Below, piece by piece: positions 1 to 6,530 of a stretch of 6,606 nucleotides of DNA (position 1 is its first letter; each line of letters opens with the position of its first letter). The notes under the pieces are model-generated. The model was not told where the DNA came from. It searched no databases and saw nothing but the letters and a program-made list of their open reading frames with translations. Made by a program: the position numbers and the translations under genes. Source of the stretch: Candidatus Zipacnadia bacterium (lineage in GTDB: Bacteria; Armatimonadota; Zipacnadia; Zipacnadales; Zipacnadaceae); contig JALGTJ010000054.1 in NCBI GenBank assembly GCA_029821415.1, forward strand, positions 1 to 6,606. The letters run 5' to 3'.

Positions 1-1325
1 GTGAAGCTGTCATTTTGGTACAATGTCGAGTAGTCATCTACGCCCGGGGCACAGACGTCAACGAAGTTGGCTGACGAACCGTCGTAGTTGGAGAAGGATG
101 CCCGCTCGTCATTCTGGTCGGTAGCGGCCACTCCGAGCACATAATTATCAACATAGGGATTAGGTCCGTCATTACAGACTGGTGAAGACCAGGTGCCCGG
201 ATCGTCGGTGAACTCCCAATCCTCGTTGCCGGCAGCGGCGACGACCAGCACACCGTTGAGATAAGCATAGTTAACGGGAGGGTTGAAGGCTACAGTATAG
301 TTGGCAATCAGGCTCATATTGATTACGTCAGCACCATTGTCCACTGCGTAGTACATGGCTTGCACTGCATCGGAGACAGTACCGCCACCGTCATCCGGCA
401 ATACCTGAAGCATCATTATCCGCGCGTGCCAATCAACACCGGCCACTCCATAGGCATTGTTGGTAAGCGCGGCGGCCAGCCCGGAGACAAAGGTGCCATG
501 GTTAACAACGTCGTCTACAAAGCCATTGCCGTCGTCATCTACTTCGTTGGGTTCCGGCTCGATGTCATTGCTGCTATTGATAAAGTCCCAGCCGTTAACG
601 TCGTCAATGTAGCCATTTTCATCGTCATCTATGCCATTGTCGGCTATCTCATCACTATTGATCCACAGCTTAGCGCTCAAGTCAGGATGATCCAGATCTA
701 TTCCCGAGTCAACCACAGCTATGGTGACCGAAGCCGAGCCGGTGGTAACGTTCCACGCATCCATAGAATCACACAGCGAATGATGGTACTGTAGGGACAG
801 ATCGGGGTCGTTGGGTATAAGAGCTGGGTAGATGAGACGGTCATAGGTGGCAAATGCTACCTCCGGCTGGCTCTGGTAGGCAGCAATAGCGTCTTCTAAG
901 TCAGTGCCATCGGCCAGCCCCACGATCATAATCGCCCCATCCGGAGATAGACTCAGAAGCTCACCACCCCCACGCTCGGCCAGCGGTCGGACCTGCTGCG
1001 GCCCAACGGTGGGGCGCAATCCCACGATGATACGATTGGCCACTGCTCGCGGGGGATAGACCACAGGTTGACCGTGGGGGCCCACAGTGGTGTAGGGCCG
1101 GCCGGGTACCGGCACTGTGGGCAGCACCTTGGCATAACCGGCGCTCGTTGTCAACACCATAAGCCCACAGACCGCTATCAATGATAGCAAAACAGCACAC
1201 CACATCTGCTTCCTAACTGCCCTCGCCCCTTCCCACTTGGGTACCTGAACTGGATGTAACAATACTGTAGGCCCTTGGCCGAAAACCGCCGGGGCCAGCT
1301 TGGCCATCAGTTTAGAAAGCATCAT
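1..1325 (-). CDS. Secreted subtilisin-family (S8) serine peptidase, C-terminus cut by window edge
   Basis: The frame is open for 441 codons from ATG 1323-1325 to the left edge, after an in-frame TGA at 1386-1388. A hydrophobic segment at residues 42-60 (MWCAVLLSLIAVCGLMVL region) acts as a signal peptide. Residues 97-172 resemble an S8 propeptide, ending with the typical PNDP before the catalytic domain. The catalytic Asp is D206 in VVDSG and the catalytic His is H276 in NHGTFVSG. N367 in AAAGN is the likely oxyanion Asn. The catalytic Ser (GTS motif) should lie just past the left edge, so activity cannot be confirmed. Two DxDxNGxxD calcium-type loops lie at residues 233-241 and 263-271. The start has an AGGAG 7 nt upstream. 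An internal ATG at 1203-1205 (residue 41) also has AGGA 5 nt upstream and would remove a long n-region, but that region supplies the positive charges of the signal. It is the third gene of the run, 113 bp after the C11 peptidase. Confidence 0.93.
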   Translation of the reverse strand, partial: MMLSKLMAKLAPAVFGQGPTVLLHPVQVPKWEGARAVRKQMWCAVLLSLIAVCGLMVLTTSAGYAKVLPTVPVPGRPYTTVGPHGQPVVYPPRAVANRIIVGLRPTVGPQQVRPLAERGGGELLSLSPDGAIMIVGLADGTDLEDAIAAYQSQPEVAFATYDRLIYPALIPNDPDLSLQYHHSLCDSMDAWNVTTGSASVTIAVVDSGIDLDHPDLSAKLWINSDEIADNGIDDDENGYIDDVNGWDFINSSNDIEPEPNEVDDDGNGFVDDVVNHGTFVSGLAAALTNNAYGVAGVDWHARIMMLQVLPDDGGGTVSDAVQAMYYAVDNGADVINMSLIANYTVAFNPPVNYAYLNGVLVVAAAGNEDWEFTDDPGTWSSPVCNDGPNPYVDNYVLGVAATDQNDERASFSNYDGSSANFVDVCAPGVDDYSTLYQNDSF

Positions 1326-1332
1326 TTGTGCT

Positions 1333-1337
1333 CTCCT
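1333..1337 (-). promoter_or_regulatory. Ribosome binding site of the S8 peptidase
   Basis: The minus strand reads AGGAG, 7 nt before ATG 1323-1325. It supports the long start over the internal ATG at 1203-1205, which has its own weaker AGGA at 1211-1214. Confidence 0.6.
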
Positions 1338-1375
1338 ATTACTCTGCAAGTCATAATGTATTGTTATCCCGTCTG

Positions 1376-1395
1376 GACCGATAATTCAGTCGGTC
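1376..1395 (-). other. Intercistronic hairpin between the C11 and S8 peptidase genes
   Basis: A perfect 6-bp inverted repeat, GACCGA at 1376-1381 and TCGGTC at 1390-1395, encloses an 8-nt loop. No T-tract follows on the minus strand, so it does not look like an intrinsic terminator. It could be an mRNA processing or stability element between the two peptidase genes. A second small repeat, TCACA-N2-TGTGA, overlaps it at 1393-1404. No convincing promoter was seen in this 113-bp gap. Confidence 0.35.
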
Positions 1396-1438
1396 ACAAC
1401 TGTGAAACTGGCCACATTACTTCGGCACGACACTGCTG

Positions 1439-2695
1439 CTATCCAGGCATTCCCGAGTTAGTTTGTTGAACTACTGCGCCTTGCAGAGCGTTCAGATAGC
1501 TGCGCAAGAATGATTTCCAGTGTGCCAGGCTACCTTCCCGGCCACGCCATCGGTAGATCTCCGGCCAGCGTTCAACTTCCAGAGGGAAGAAGACAGCTAA
1601 CCCCTGAGCACGAATCTTGCTAGGCCCGAGTGGCTCTTGCAGATAACTGGCAACCACCGCCTGTTCAACACACTGGGCAACCTGCCGAGCCTGCTGGGCC
1701 ACCACCACGCAGTTGCTGGTCCTGCTTAGAGCAGTCATAAACCCACCTATATCCACTAGTTCCCCCTCCGGCCCCCAGGTCTCGGCTCGGCTACGCGCCA
1801 AGGTCAGTTCCGGGGCAACTGCTGCCATATGTCTCTCGGCAGCGGCTGTCCAACTTTCCATTCGCTGCAAGATCGCTGCCACCTTTGAGAGATCGAGTGC
1901 TGTCAGAGTAATAGCCAACCCTCTCTTCTGCAGCCAGGAACTCCTTGTAGCCTGCACTGCCCATCGGGCCAGAGCATGTGGTGACGCCTCAGGATGGGCG
2001 ACTAGCCATGAAAGTATCTTGTCCCACGGCAACCCGCCGCTGTACATAAATCCCGGGCTGCCCACTAAATAATCAGCTACTGGCCTCAGCCCAACCGCAA
2101 CCTCCCAGGTCACGCCAAAGCAGCAATCCAGGAACACTGCGTCAATCTTCCCGACCCGCGCGCCACTCAATCCTTGGGTGAGACCCTCGTGTAACTGTCT
2201 TGCCGAAAAGGGCACACCAACACCACCGGTATCCGACCGGGCGGCTCCCAGCTTCGCCCCAGGGAGGACCGGCCCTACCTGGCCATGACCCGCCACCACC
2301 AACGCATAGTGCTCGGCTGCTGTTTGACTCATACCCCACTTGATAAGGTTCGCTAAACGAGCTGACGACGACCGTCCTGCCAGACACACCACTTCGGAGC
2401 GTCGGCCTGCCTGATTATACAAATAGCGTCTCGCCCGAATCTCCTTACTTGCCGACCCCACCCACTCAACCAGTTGGACAGCGCCAGTAACCTCCCCGTT
2501 AAATGCTACCCGATCCAGATACTGTCGGTATGTATCGTTAAGCTCTCCCAGATCATGAGCGCCTTCTACGTACACCAAGACTGCCCACTCCGCTCCGTCA
2601 CTACCAGCAACTACCCCAGGCACAGCGGTGACTAACAGACCCACGACTACCAATGCAGAACTTAGTTCTTGCCACCGCCCCTTGGCCATTATCAT
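1439..2695 (-). CDS. Secreted clostripain-family (C11) cysteine peptidase
   Basis: The 418-aa protein (from ATG 2693-2695) begins with a signal-like hydrophobic stretch at residues 12-30, probably cleaved near VVAG/SDG. The mature protein opens with the C11 first strand WAVLVYVEGAHDLGELND (residues 37-54). YALVVAGHGQ carries the catalytic His (H137), and VFLDCCFGVTWEVA carries the catalytic Cys (C192) next to the conserved acidic residues. GLRPVADYLVGSPG continues the family pattern. The C-terminal AQGLAVFFP and WKSFLRSYL match the end of typical C11 proteins, so it looks complete and near usual length. C11 enzymes cleave after basic residues, often after self-processing; specificity here is not proven. 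The usual Ala before the catalytic Cys is Cys. No start has a clear Shine-Dalgarno. An in-frame TTG at 2735-2737 would add 14 residues, and ATG 2687-2689 would remove two. The upstream gene stops at 2753, so co-transcription is likely. Confidence 0.9.
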   Translation of the reverse strand: MIMAKGRWQELSSALVVVGLLVTAVPGVVAGSDGAEWAVLVYVEGAHDLGELNDTYRQYLDRVAFNGEVTGAVQLVEWVGSASKEIRARRYLYNQAGRRSEVVCLAGRSSSARLANLIKWGMSQTAAEHYALVVAGHGQVGPVLPGAKLGAARSDTGGVGVPFSARQLHEGLTQGLSGARVGKIDAVFLDCCFGVTWEVAVGLRPVADYLVGSPGFMYSGGLPWDKILSWLVAHPEASPHALARWAVQATRSSWLQKRGLAITLTALDLSKVAAILQRMESWTAAAERHMAAVAPELTLARSRAETWGPEGELVDIGGFMTALSRTSNCVVVAQQARQVAQCVEQAVVASYLQEPLGPSKIRAQGLAVFFPLEVERWPEIYRWRGREGSLAHWKSFLRSYLNALQGAVVQQTNSGMPG

Positions 2696-2752
2696 AAACT
2701 TGTCGTCAGTTGTCGCAGTGAATCGTCTCGGCCGCAATGCCCGAACTCAGGC

Positions 2753-4651
2753 TTAGCGCCGCGCTCCGCCGAATCCGGTGCCACGCTCGTGCCAGAAGCC
2801 GCTGCGCGAGGTGGGACGCTTGGGTCGATCGCTGGCACCAGCGCTTGCCGGAGGCGGAGGTGCGAGAACTGTCTTGAACCGCCACTTTCCACTGTAGATC
2901 CATCCAGAATGATCTTGGCCATCAATCCGTGCGATGGGTTGTGGCTCTCCGTGCTTACGATTACACACAACCCACCAGTAATCAGTGTCACCTGCGAAGA
3001 CTGTGCTGGTGACCCTGTGACTCATCAGCGTAGAGCCCGTTGTCGGCAGTACCGGACTTTGGTAAACCAGATTGCTCGGGCTTATCTCGCCGTAAGGCGG
3101 GCCATAGACCTGTACCTGATACTCGTCAGCGCCTTCGGAGGGCGTCCATTCAAAGGTGACATCCGTCGGATCAACCGTCTCGCTGTTATTGACTGGCGAA
3201 ACCAACACTGCCGGCTCAAAGTAGGTCACCGGCCCGACTGCCCGGCTTGCTTCGCCTAGGGCCTCCGGCGGATCAACGGTAAGTGTAGCTTCTTCCTCCT
3301 GTGCTGCTCCCACCTGTCCGGCTTGGGGCGGCTGCGGCATAATTGGATCAACGACCCGTTGGACCTTATAGTAATACGACGAACCCGCTACTAACGCTGG
3401 GTCATTGTAGGTAAGCTCAACACTGCCATCGGCTTGTTCACCACTGCGATCAAAGTACGTGAACTCAGTGGTAAAAGTTACACCTAACCTCGCGGCAGGC
3501 TCATCAGCATAGCTATCCAAACGCGCTTGGGAGGTTGCGCCAACGATGTTACTAGGCTCGACCAAAGGCTCAACTTCGCCGCGATAGAACAACCAAGCAT
3601 GCACCTGAGAAGTCTCTGGAATGAAGCCACGGTTAGTATTGACTCTGATGTAGGGTGTCCCGCCCACGCCTTCCTGGGCGATCTGCACATCAGCGCTGGG
3701 AGGGGCGGTTGTCCCTTTGCTAAGACCGATGGCAAGCACACCCGCCAGCATGGCGAAGGCCCAACCTAAGCGCAGCGACTTAGTGATATGATGCCTGTGC
3801 TCCATTTGGCGAACAACCCAGGCCGGAGTGTACAGCGCATATACCTTGTCACCGGTCTGCGGCCACTGGCTGCCAGCCAGTGCTTTGCCCTTGGAGAAGC
3901 GGGCATTGGCCTGGAATACCTGAAGAGTGCCGACGGCTCTGATCTCGGTTACCTTGAGATCCGGATTCCAATCCGGTCGAACTATTAGCATTTCCTGCCC
4001 CTCGTAGACCCCTTCGTTCTGACCAATGCTTATCATTATCGTGCCCATCTCGTCGACTTGGAGCACACTGCCACGCGGCACGTGCCGGCGAAGCATCTCG
4101 CTAACTACCTTCTCAGCCGCCAGACGCAGAGCCTCATTAACTATAGTTATGTCCTCGCCCTGCCACCCGGGGATAGGCTGCGTTTGAACTTCCACTGCAG
4201 CGCCGTCAAGGATGTTTCGTAGACGAACATCCATAGCTCTGATCTCGAGCCGAACCCGGCATTGGCCCGTTCGGCTGTTGACATCTATTGCGTGGATAAC
4301 ACCGCTGATTACCTTATCAACGTTGAGATGTTCACCCAAGCGTACCTGTTGAGGATCCATCAGCGGCGGGGTCAAGCCAAGCTCAGAAAGTGCCTCATCC
4401 GTATCTCGCCGGGAGATCACCCTGAACTCACCAGAACCCTCTAAGGCTAACGCTACGGCGTCTGTAGCCTTTTCAGTCACTATGACCGACGATGCGCCCG
4501 TGGCATCCTGAATAGGCAGCACCGCCACTGCGGTTATCTCGGCGAAGGTTTGGGCCCGGGCAGAAGCAACGAAACCGTAGGGGAAGATCAACAAGACTGC
4601 AACAAAGAGTGTCAAGGGCTTGAGGAGTGGCAGGCGTCGTATCTGGTACAT
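2753..4651 (-). CDS. Exported multidomain envelope protein: CsgG-like, FlgT-C-like, TM, Fn3-like
   Basis: The 632-aa protein starts with a clear signal peptide (residues 1-33, cleavage after ARA). Residues 37-190 (ITAVAVLPIQDATG..., FRVISRRDTDEAL, DKVISGVIHAID) resemble the CsgG/TolB-like fold found in curli-export and envelope lipoproteins. Residues 191-272 (GSVLQVDEMGTIMISIGQNE, GVYEGQEMLIVR, ending TGDKVYAL) resemble the FlgT C-terminal domain. A hydrophobic helix follows at 294-312. Residues 330-435 and 480-596 look like beta-sandwich, fibronectin-III-like domains (SPVNN..DVTFEWTPSEGADEYQVQVY, then YWWVV). A Pro-rich, basic tail ends the protein (597-632). There is no lipobox Cys. The start ATG 4649-4651 has a GGAG 9 nt upstream. 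It heads the run with the C11 and S8 peptidases and could be a scaffold, sensor or substrate for them. Domain calls rest on pattern recognition only; the exact combination is not one I recognise. Confidence 0.85.
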   Translation of the reverse strand: MYQIRRLPLLKPLTLFVAVLLIFPYGFVASARAQTFAEITAVAVLPIQDATGASSVIVTEKATDAVALALEGSGEFRVISRRDTDEALSELGLTPPLMDPQQVRLGEHLNVDKVISGVIHAIDVNSRTGQCRVRLEIRAMDVRLRNILDGAAVEVQTQPIPGWQGEDITIVNEALRLAAEKVVSEMLRRHVPRGSVLQVDEMGTIMISIGQNEGVYEGQEMLIVRPDWNPDLKVTEIRAVGTLQVFQANARFSKGKALAGSQWPQTGDKVYALYTPAWVVRQMEHRHHITKSLRLGWAFAMLAGVLAIGLSKGTTAPPSADVQIAQEGVGGTPYIRVNTNRGFIPETSQVHAWLFYRGEVEPLVEPSNIVGATSQARLDSYADEPAARLGVTFTTEFTYFDRSGEQADGSVELTYNDPALVAGSSYYYKVQRVVDPIMPQPPQAGQVGAAQEEEATLTVDPPEALGEASRAVGPVTYFEPAVLVSPVNNSETVDPTDVTFEWTPSEGADEYQVQVYGPPYGEISPSNLVYQSPVLPTTGSTLMSHRVTSTVFAGDTDYWWVVCNRKHGEPQPIARIDGQDHSGWIYSGKWRFKTVLAPPPPASAGASDRPKRPTSRSGFWHERGTGFGGARR

Positions 4652-4660
4652 TAGCTAACT

Positions 4661-4668
4661 CTCCCTCT
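4661..4668 (-). promoter_or_regulatory. Ribosome binding site of the multidomain envelope protein
   Basis: The minus strand reads AGAGGGAG. Its GGAG ends 9 nt before ATG 4649-4651 and supports that start. Confidence 0.55.
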
Positions 4669-4682
4669 GAATGTATCTTGTC

Positions 4683-4769
4683 CTGAGTTGCTCGGGGGCG
4701 CGAGCCTATTGCGGCCAATTGTCCAAACGTCTCAGCATAACCACTCTCACCAACCAATCACCAACTCAG
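4683..4769. repeat. 8-bp inverted repeat flanking the leader
   Basis: CTGAGTTG at 4683-4690 and its exact complement CAACTCAG at 4762-4769 (plus strand) are 71 nt apart. The right arm spans the predicted transcription start, so only about five bases of it would be in the RNA. It could be a weak RNA stem closing the leader or a DNA-level signal, or chance. Confidence 0.3.
4747..4764 (-). repeat. Direct repeat TTGGTGA with 11-bp period at the transcription start
   Basis: Two copies of TTGGTGA (minus strand) lie at 4758-4764 and 4747-4753, an 11-bp period, so they face the same side of the helix. They sit just downstream of the predicted start point. This layout would suit a regulator that binds direct repeats, such as a response regulator. 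No factor can be named. Confidence 0.4.
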
Positions 4770-4771
4770 TT

Positions 4772-4800
4772 ATTATAGCACACAACAGGCATCAACACAA
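4772..4800 (-). promoter_or_regulatory. Sigma70-type promoter of the three-gene run
   Basis: On the minus strand, -35 TTGTGT (4795-4800) and a consensus -10 TATAAT (4772-4777) are separated by exactly 17 bp. TGC directly before the -10 makes an extended -10. Transcription should begin near 4765, leaving a leader of about 115 nt before ATG 4651. Confidence 0.75.
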
Positions 4801-4941
4801 GCCAATACTTCTGGCCGATTGTCTACAAACCTGCTTGCACCGCCACAATGCTACTTGTTATCAAGCACGCTGCGGGACTATTTGTGCCGTATCACCAAAC
4901 CTCCGGTCTTTCCCACCAGCCAAAGACATGCCCAGCAGCGG

Positions 4942-5808
4942 TCATTTAGAGCACACAATTCGGGTGCCGGGAAGCTCAGGGTCAAATCCACTACGAATCC
5001 AGATATCAATCCCGCACTCCAGCGCGTACTCCACCGCTTCTCGCTGGATAACCTGCGGGAAGTCCGACCACTGCAGCAGATCACGACCGTTTATTTCCTC
5101 AATCTTCTGCGCATCGTCGTAGATTGACGGGGGCCGGTCATAGACGCCGTCTATGTCGCTACACATAGTAGCTTCGGGCTGGCCCAGGGCATGCGCCAAG
5201 GCCACAGCAGTCAGGTTAGAGCCGCCTCGGCCCAGAATGGAAACCTCGTTGCGCCCCGTCTGTGGATCCCTATAGTAACCTTGAAAGCCAGCAACCACAG
5301 GCACGATTCCCTCACGAATAAGGTGGCGCAGATAGCCGGCGTCCACCGAGTCAATCAAGGCCCCTACTGCCCCACCTTTAGTCCGTATACCCGCCTCCCG
5401 CCCCGTCATCGAATAGGCAGAGCAGCCCAGAGCCTCCAACGTCATAGCTAGAGAAGAATTGGCCCGTAATTCACCACTCATCAGCAAACGTGCATACTCG
5501 CGATCTACGGGGTTGGGAGAGATATAAGCACTCAATTGGTCAAGCTTGTCCGTAGCCCAGTCAAAGGCTGATACCACTATCGCCGGCACAATTCCCTGCG
5601 CACGTAGAGGCAAGATGAAGCACTGTGCGATCTCGCGAAGGCGCACCGCTCGCGCCTCGTTGCGCTTCTGCTGAAGCAGCCGGTATATCTCGTTAGCGTT
5701 CGTAAGCTTGTGGCATTGCTCTACTACACTATCCTCATCGGGTCCAAACCGCTCATACCCCTGGAGCACCCTGCCTCCAAACTTCAGTATCGGTATTGGG
5801 GAAGACAT
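4942..5808 (-). CDS. Aspartokinase-like amino acid kinase without ACT domains
   Basis: The 288-aa protein has the amino acid kinase fold of the aspartokinase type, which phosphorylates aspartate as the first step to Lys, Thr and Met. Visible motifs in order: KFGGRV (9-14; usually KFGGTS), VVSAFDWATDKL (78-89), SGELRANSSLA (111-121), VVAGFQGYYR (171-180), GRGGSNLTAVALAHALG (193-209; usually GRGGSD), SDIDGVYDRPP (217-227; usually TDVDGVY) and QREAVEYALECGIDI (255-269; usually HPRAVELA). The protein ends right after the kinase domain, so the regulatory ACT pair of normal aspartokinases (usually 400-450 aa) is absent. The N-terminal lobe has extra residues at about 17-60. Changes in KFGGTS and GRGGSD leave open an altered substrate or nucleotide contact. 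It has its own promoter and no lysine-pathway neighbours here. ATG 5806-5808 has only a weak GGGA ribosome site 5 nt upstream. Confidence 0.88.
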   Translation of the reverse strand: MSSPIPILKFGGRVLQGYERFGPDEDSVVEQCHKLTNANEIYRLLQQKRNEARAVRLREIAQCFILPLRAQGIVPAIVVSAFDWATDKLDQLSAYISPNPVDREYARLLMSGELRANSSLAMTLEALGCSAYSMTGREAGIRTKGGAVGALIDSVDAGYLRHLIREGIVPVVAGFQGYYRDPQTGRNEVSILGRGGSNLTAVALAHALGQPEATMCSDIDGVYDRPPSIYDDAQKIEEINGRDLLQWSDFPQVIQREAVEYALECGIDIWIRSGFDPELPGTRIVCSK

Positions 5809-5951
5809 AATTTTCCCGTACCTTTAGCCGTGTGGTAGCTGGGCAGACCCAACTCAACGTGCTCCGTCACACACCCGCCCGGCAGCCAGATATCTGGCCG
5901 ACTACTCAGGACAACGGCCTGGCTTTACCAGTGAGAAGAAAATATGATTGC
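5809..5951 (-). other. Structured 5' leader of the kinase-like gene
   Basis: About 145 nt separate the predicted start point (near 5952) from ATG 5808. Inverted repeats in the minus-strand RNA include CTGG/CCAG with a 5-nt loop, GGCCG/CGGCC with a 14-nt loop, a 14-bp palindrome at 5885-5898, and GTTGGG/CCCAGC around TCTG. I could not match these to the lysine riboswitch core or any other known riboswitch, and no terminator T-tract was seen. Confidence 0.35.
5885..5898. repeat. Perfect 14-bp palindrome in the kinase leader
   Basis: GCCAGATATCTGGC reads the same on both strands. It lies about 55 nt downstream of the predicted transcription start. It could be a dimeric repressor operator or part of an RNA hairpin. 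Palindromes of this length are rare by chance in a short intergenic region. Confidence 0.5.
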
Positions 5952-5958
5952 TGCGATA

Positions 5959-5986
5959 ATTATACCCATAACAACTCATCTGTCAA
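5959..5986 (-). promoter_or_regulatory. Full-consensus sigma70-type promoter of the kinase-like gene
   Basis: The minus strand carries -35 TTGACA (5981-5986) and -10 TATAAT (5959-5964), both perfect consensus, with a 16-bp spacer. The start point should be near 5952. It lies after the DUF2752 stop codon, so the kinase-like gene is likely an independent unit. Confidence 0.8.
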
Positions 5987-6029
5987 CACCAGTACACAAT
6001 ATTTCACCAAATGCTCCAGCACCCACACT

Positions 6030-6413
6030 TCATACGTGCCACAAAACTCGAGCCAGATTGGCGACCCAACCCAGTAGAATGATAAACAAGATGACTCGGC
6101 CTGCCCGTTGACCGAAGAGCCACTGCGGCACTGCCCGCCGGTTACGCACCAACCCCACTGCACCAGCCAGCATTACCCCCCAGGTAAGCAAGTAGGCAGC
6201 GGGACTGAGCGCGTGAATACCGAAGGCGGCGGCCCATTGCCCCCGGGCCATCAGCGCAAAGGCCGTGGTCATTCCACAGAACGGACATGGTAGGCCTGTC
6301 ACTGAGCGAAAAATACAGGGCAGCAGGAATATGTGCTCGTGGGTACCGTAGCCGCTGGGATCGGGTGTCAACAGACGGGCCGCCGCCAGAATCGCACCGG
6401 CCCCGACCATCAT
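6030..6413 (-). CDS. DUF2752 family small membrane protein
   Basis: The 127-aa protein has the DUF2752 core LTGLPCPxCGMT-type motif, here TGLPCPFCGMTTAFALMARG (residues 39-58), with C43 and C46 as a CxxC pair and an upstream C33. Hydrophobic segments at about 2-15, 68-89 and 107-124 give three likely membrane helices. The family's function is unknown. The chosen start is ATG 6411-6413 because GGAGG sits 8 nt upstream. The frame stays open to a TGA at 6468-6470, so GTG 6426-6428 (132 aa) is possible but lacks a ribosome site. An ATG at 6484-6486 in another frame could have been the original start before a frameshift. The gene follows a tRNA and may be co-transcribed with it; no separate promoter or downstream terminator was seen. 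Confidence 0.82.
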   Translation of the reverse strand: MMVGAGAILAAARLLTPDPSGYGTHEHIFLLPCIFRSVTGLPCPFCGMTTAFALMARGQWAAAFGIHALSPAAYLLTWGVMLAGAVGLVRNRRAVPQWLFGQRAGRVILFIILLGWVANLARVLWHV

Positions 6414-6421
6414 CAGCAGGG

Positions 6422-6426
6422 CCTCC
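6422..6426 (-). promoter_or_regulatory. Shine-Dalgarno site deciding the DUF2752 start
   Basis: The minus strand reads GGAGG, 8 nt before ATG 6411-6413. It is the best ribosome site among the candidate starts of this gene. Confidence 0.55.
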
Positions 6427-6530
6427 ACTCGCGCCGGCGATAGCAGGACTAACTCGCGAGTCTGATGTCACTGCCTCTTCTGCCATAGTCGACTTCTTAA
6501 GAGCGATGAGTAGTTCTGCTGGTACTGTGC

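Larger units (their letters stand above)
4652..4941. other. Intergenic region and 5' leader of the peptidase run
   Basis: This 290-bp gap separates the kinase-like gene from the three-gene run. Its left part, from about 4765 to 4652, is the roughly 115-nt untranslated leader of the run. Its right part, 4801-4941, follows the kinase stop codon. I saw no hairpin with a T-tract there, so no intrinsic terminator can be called. Short reading frames here on both strands carry no recognisable protein signal. Confidence 0.6.

Noticed and set aside
360..794. Plus-strand open frame of 144 codons
   Set aside because: It is antisense to the subtilase catalytic domain, whose minus-strand frame carries clear S8 motifs. 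The openness comes from repeated Asp/Asn codons on the other strand.
1376..1395. Intrinsic terminator between the two peptidase genes
   Set aside because: The hairpin is only 6 bp and no T-tract follows on the transcribed strand.
2669..3259. Plus-strand open frame of 196 codons
   Set aside because: It is antisense to the 632-aa envelope protein and shows no recognisable domain or ribosome site.
4473..4757. Minus-strand frame of 94 codons in the leader overlapping the envelope protein
   Set aside because: It has a GTG start without a ribosome site, starts almost at the transcription start, and most of it is out of frame with the clearly coding signal peptide gene.
4688..5127. Two overlapping plus-strand frames across the gap and the kinase 3' end
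   Set aside because: Composition is low in protein-like features, there is no promoter or ribosome site on the plus strand, and the right half is antisense to the kinase motifs.
5809..5951. Lysine riboswitch in the kinase leader
   Set aside because: The leader is short for that class and I could not find its conserved core segments; kept only as a leader of unknown type.
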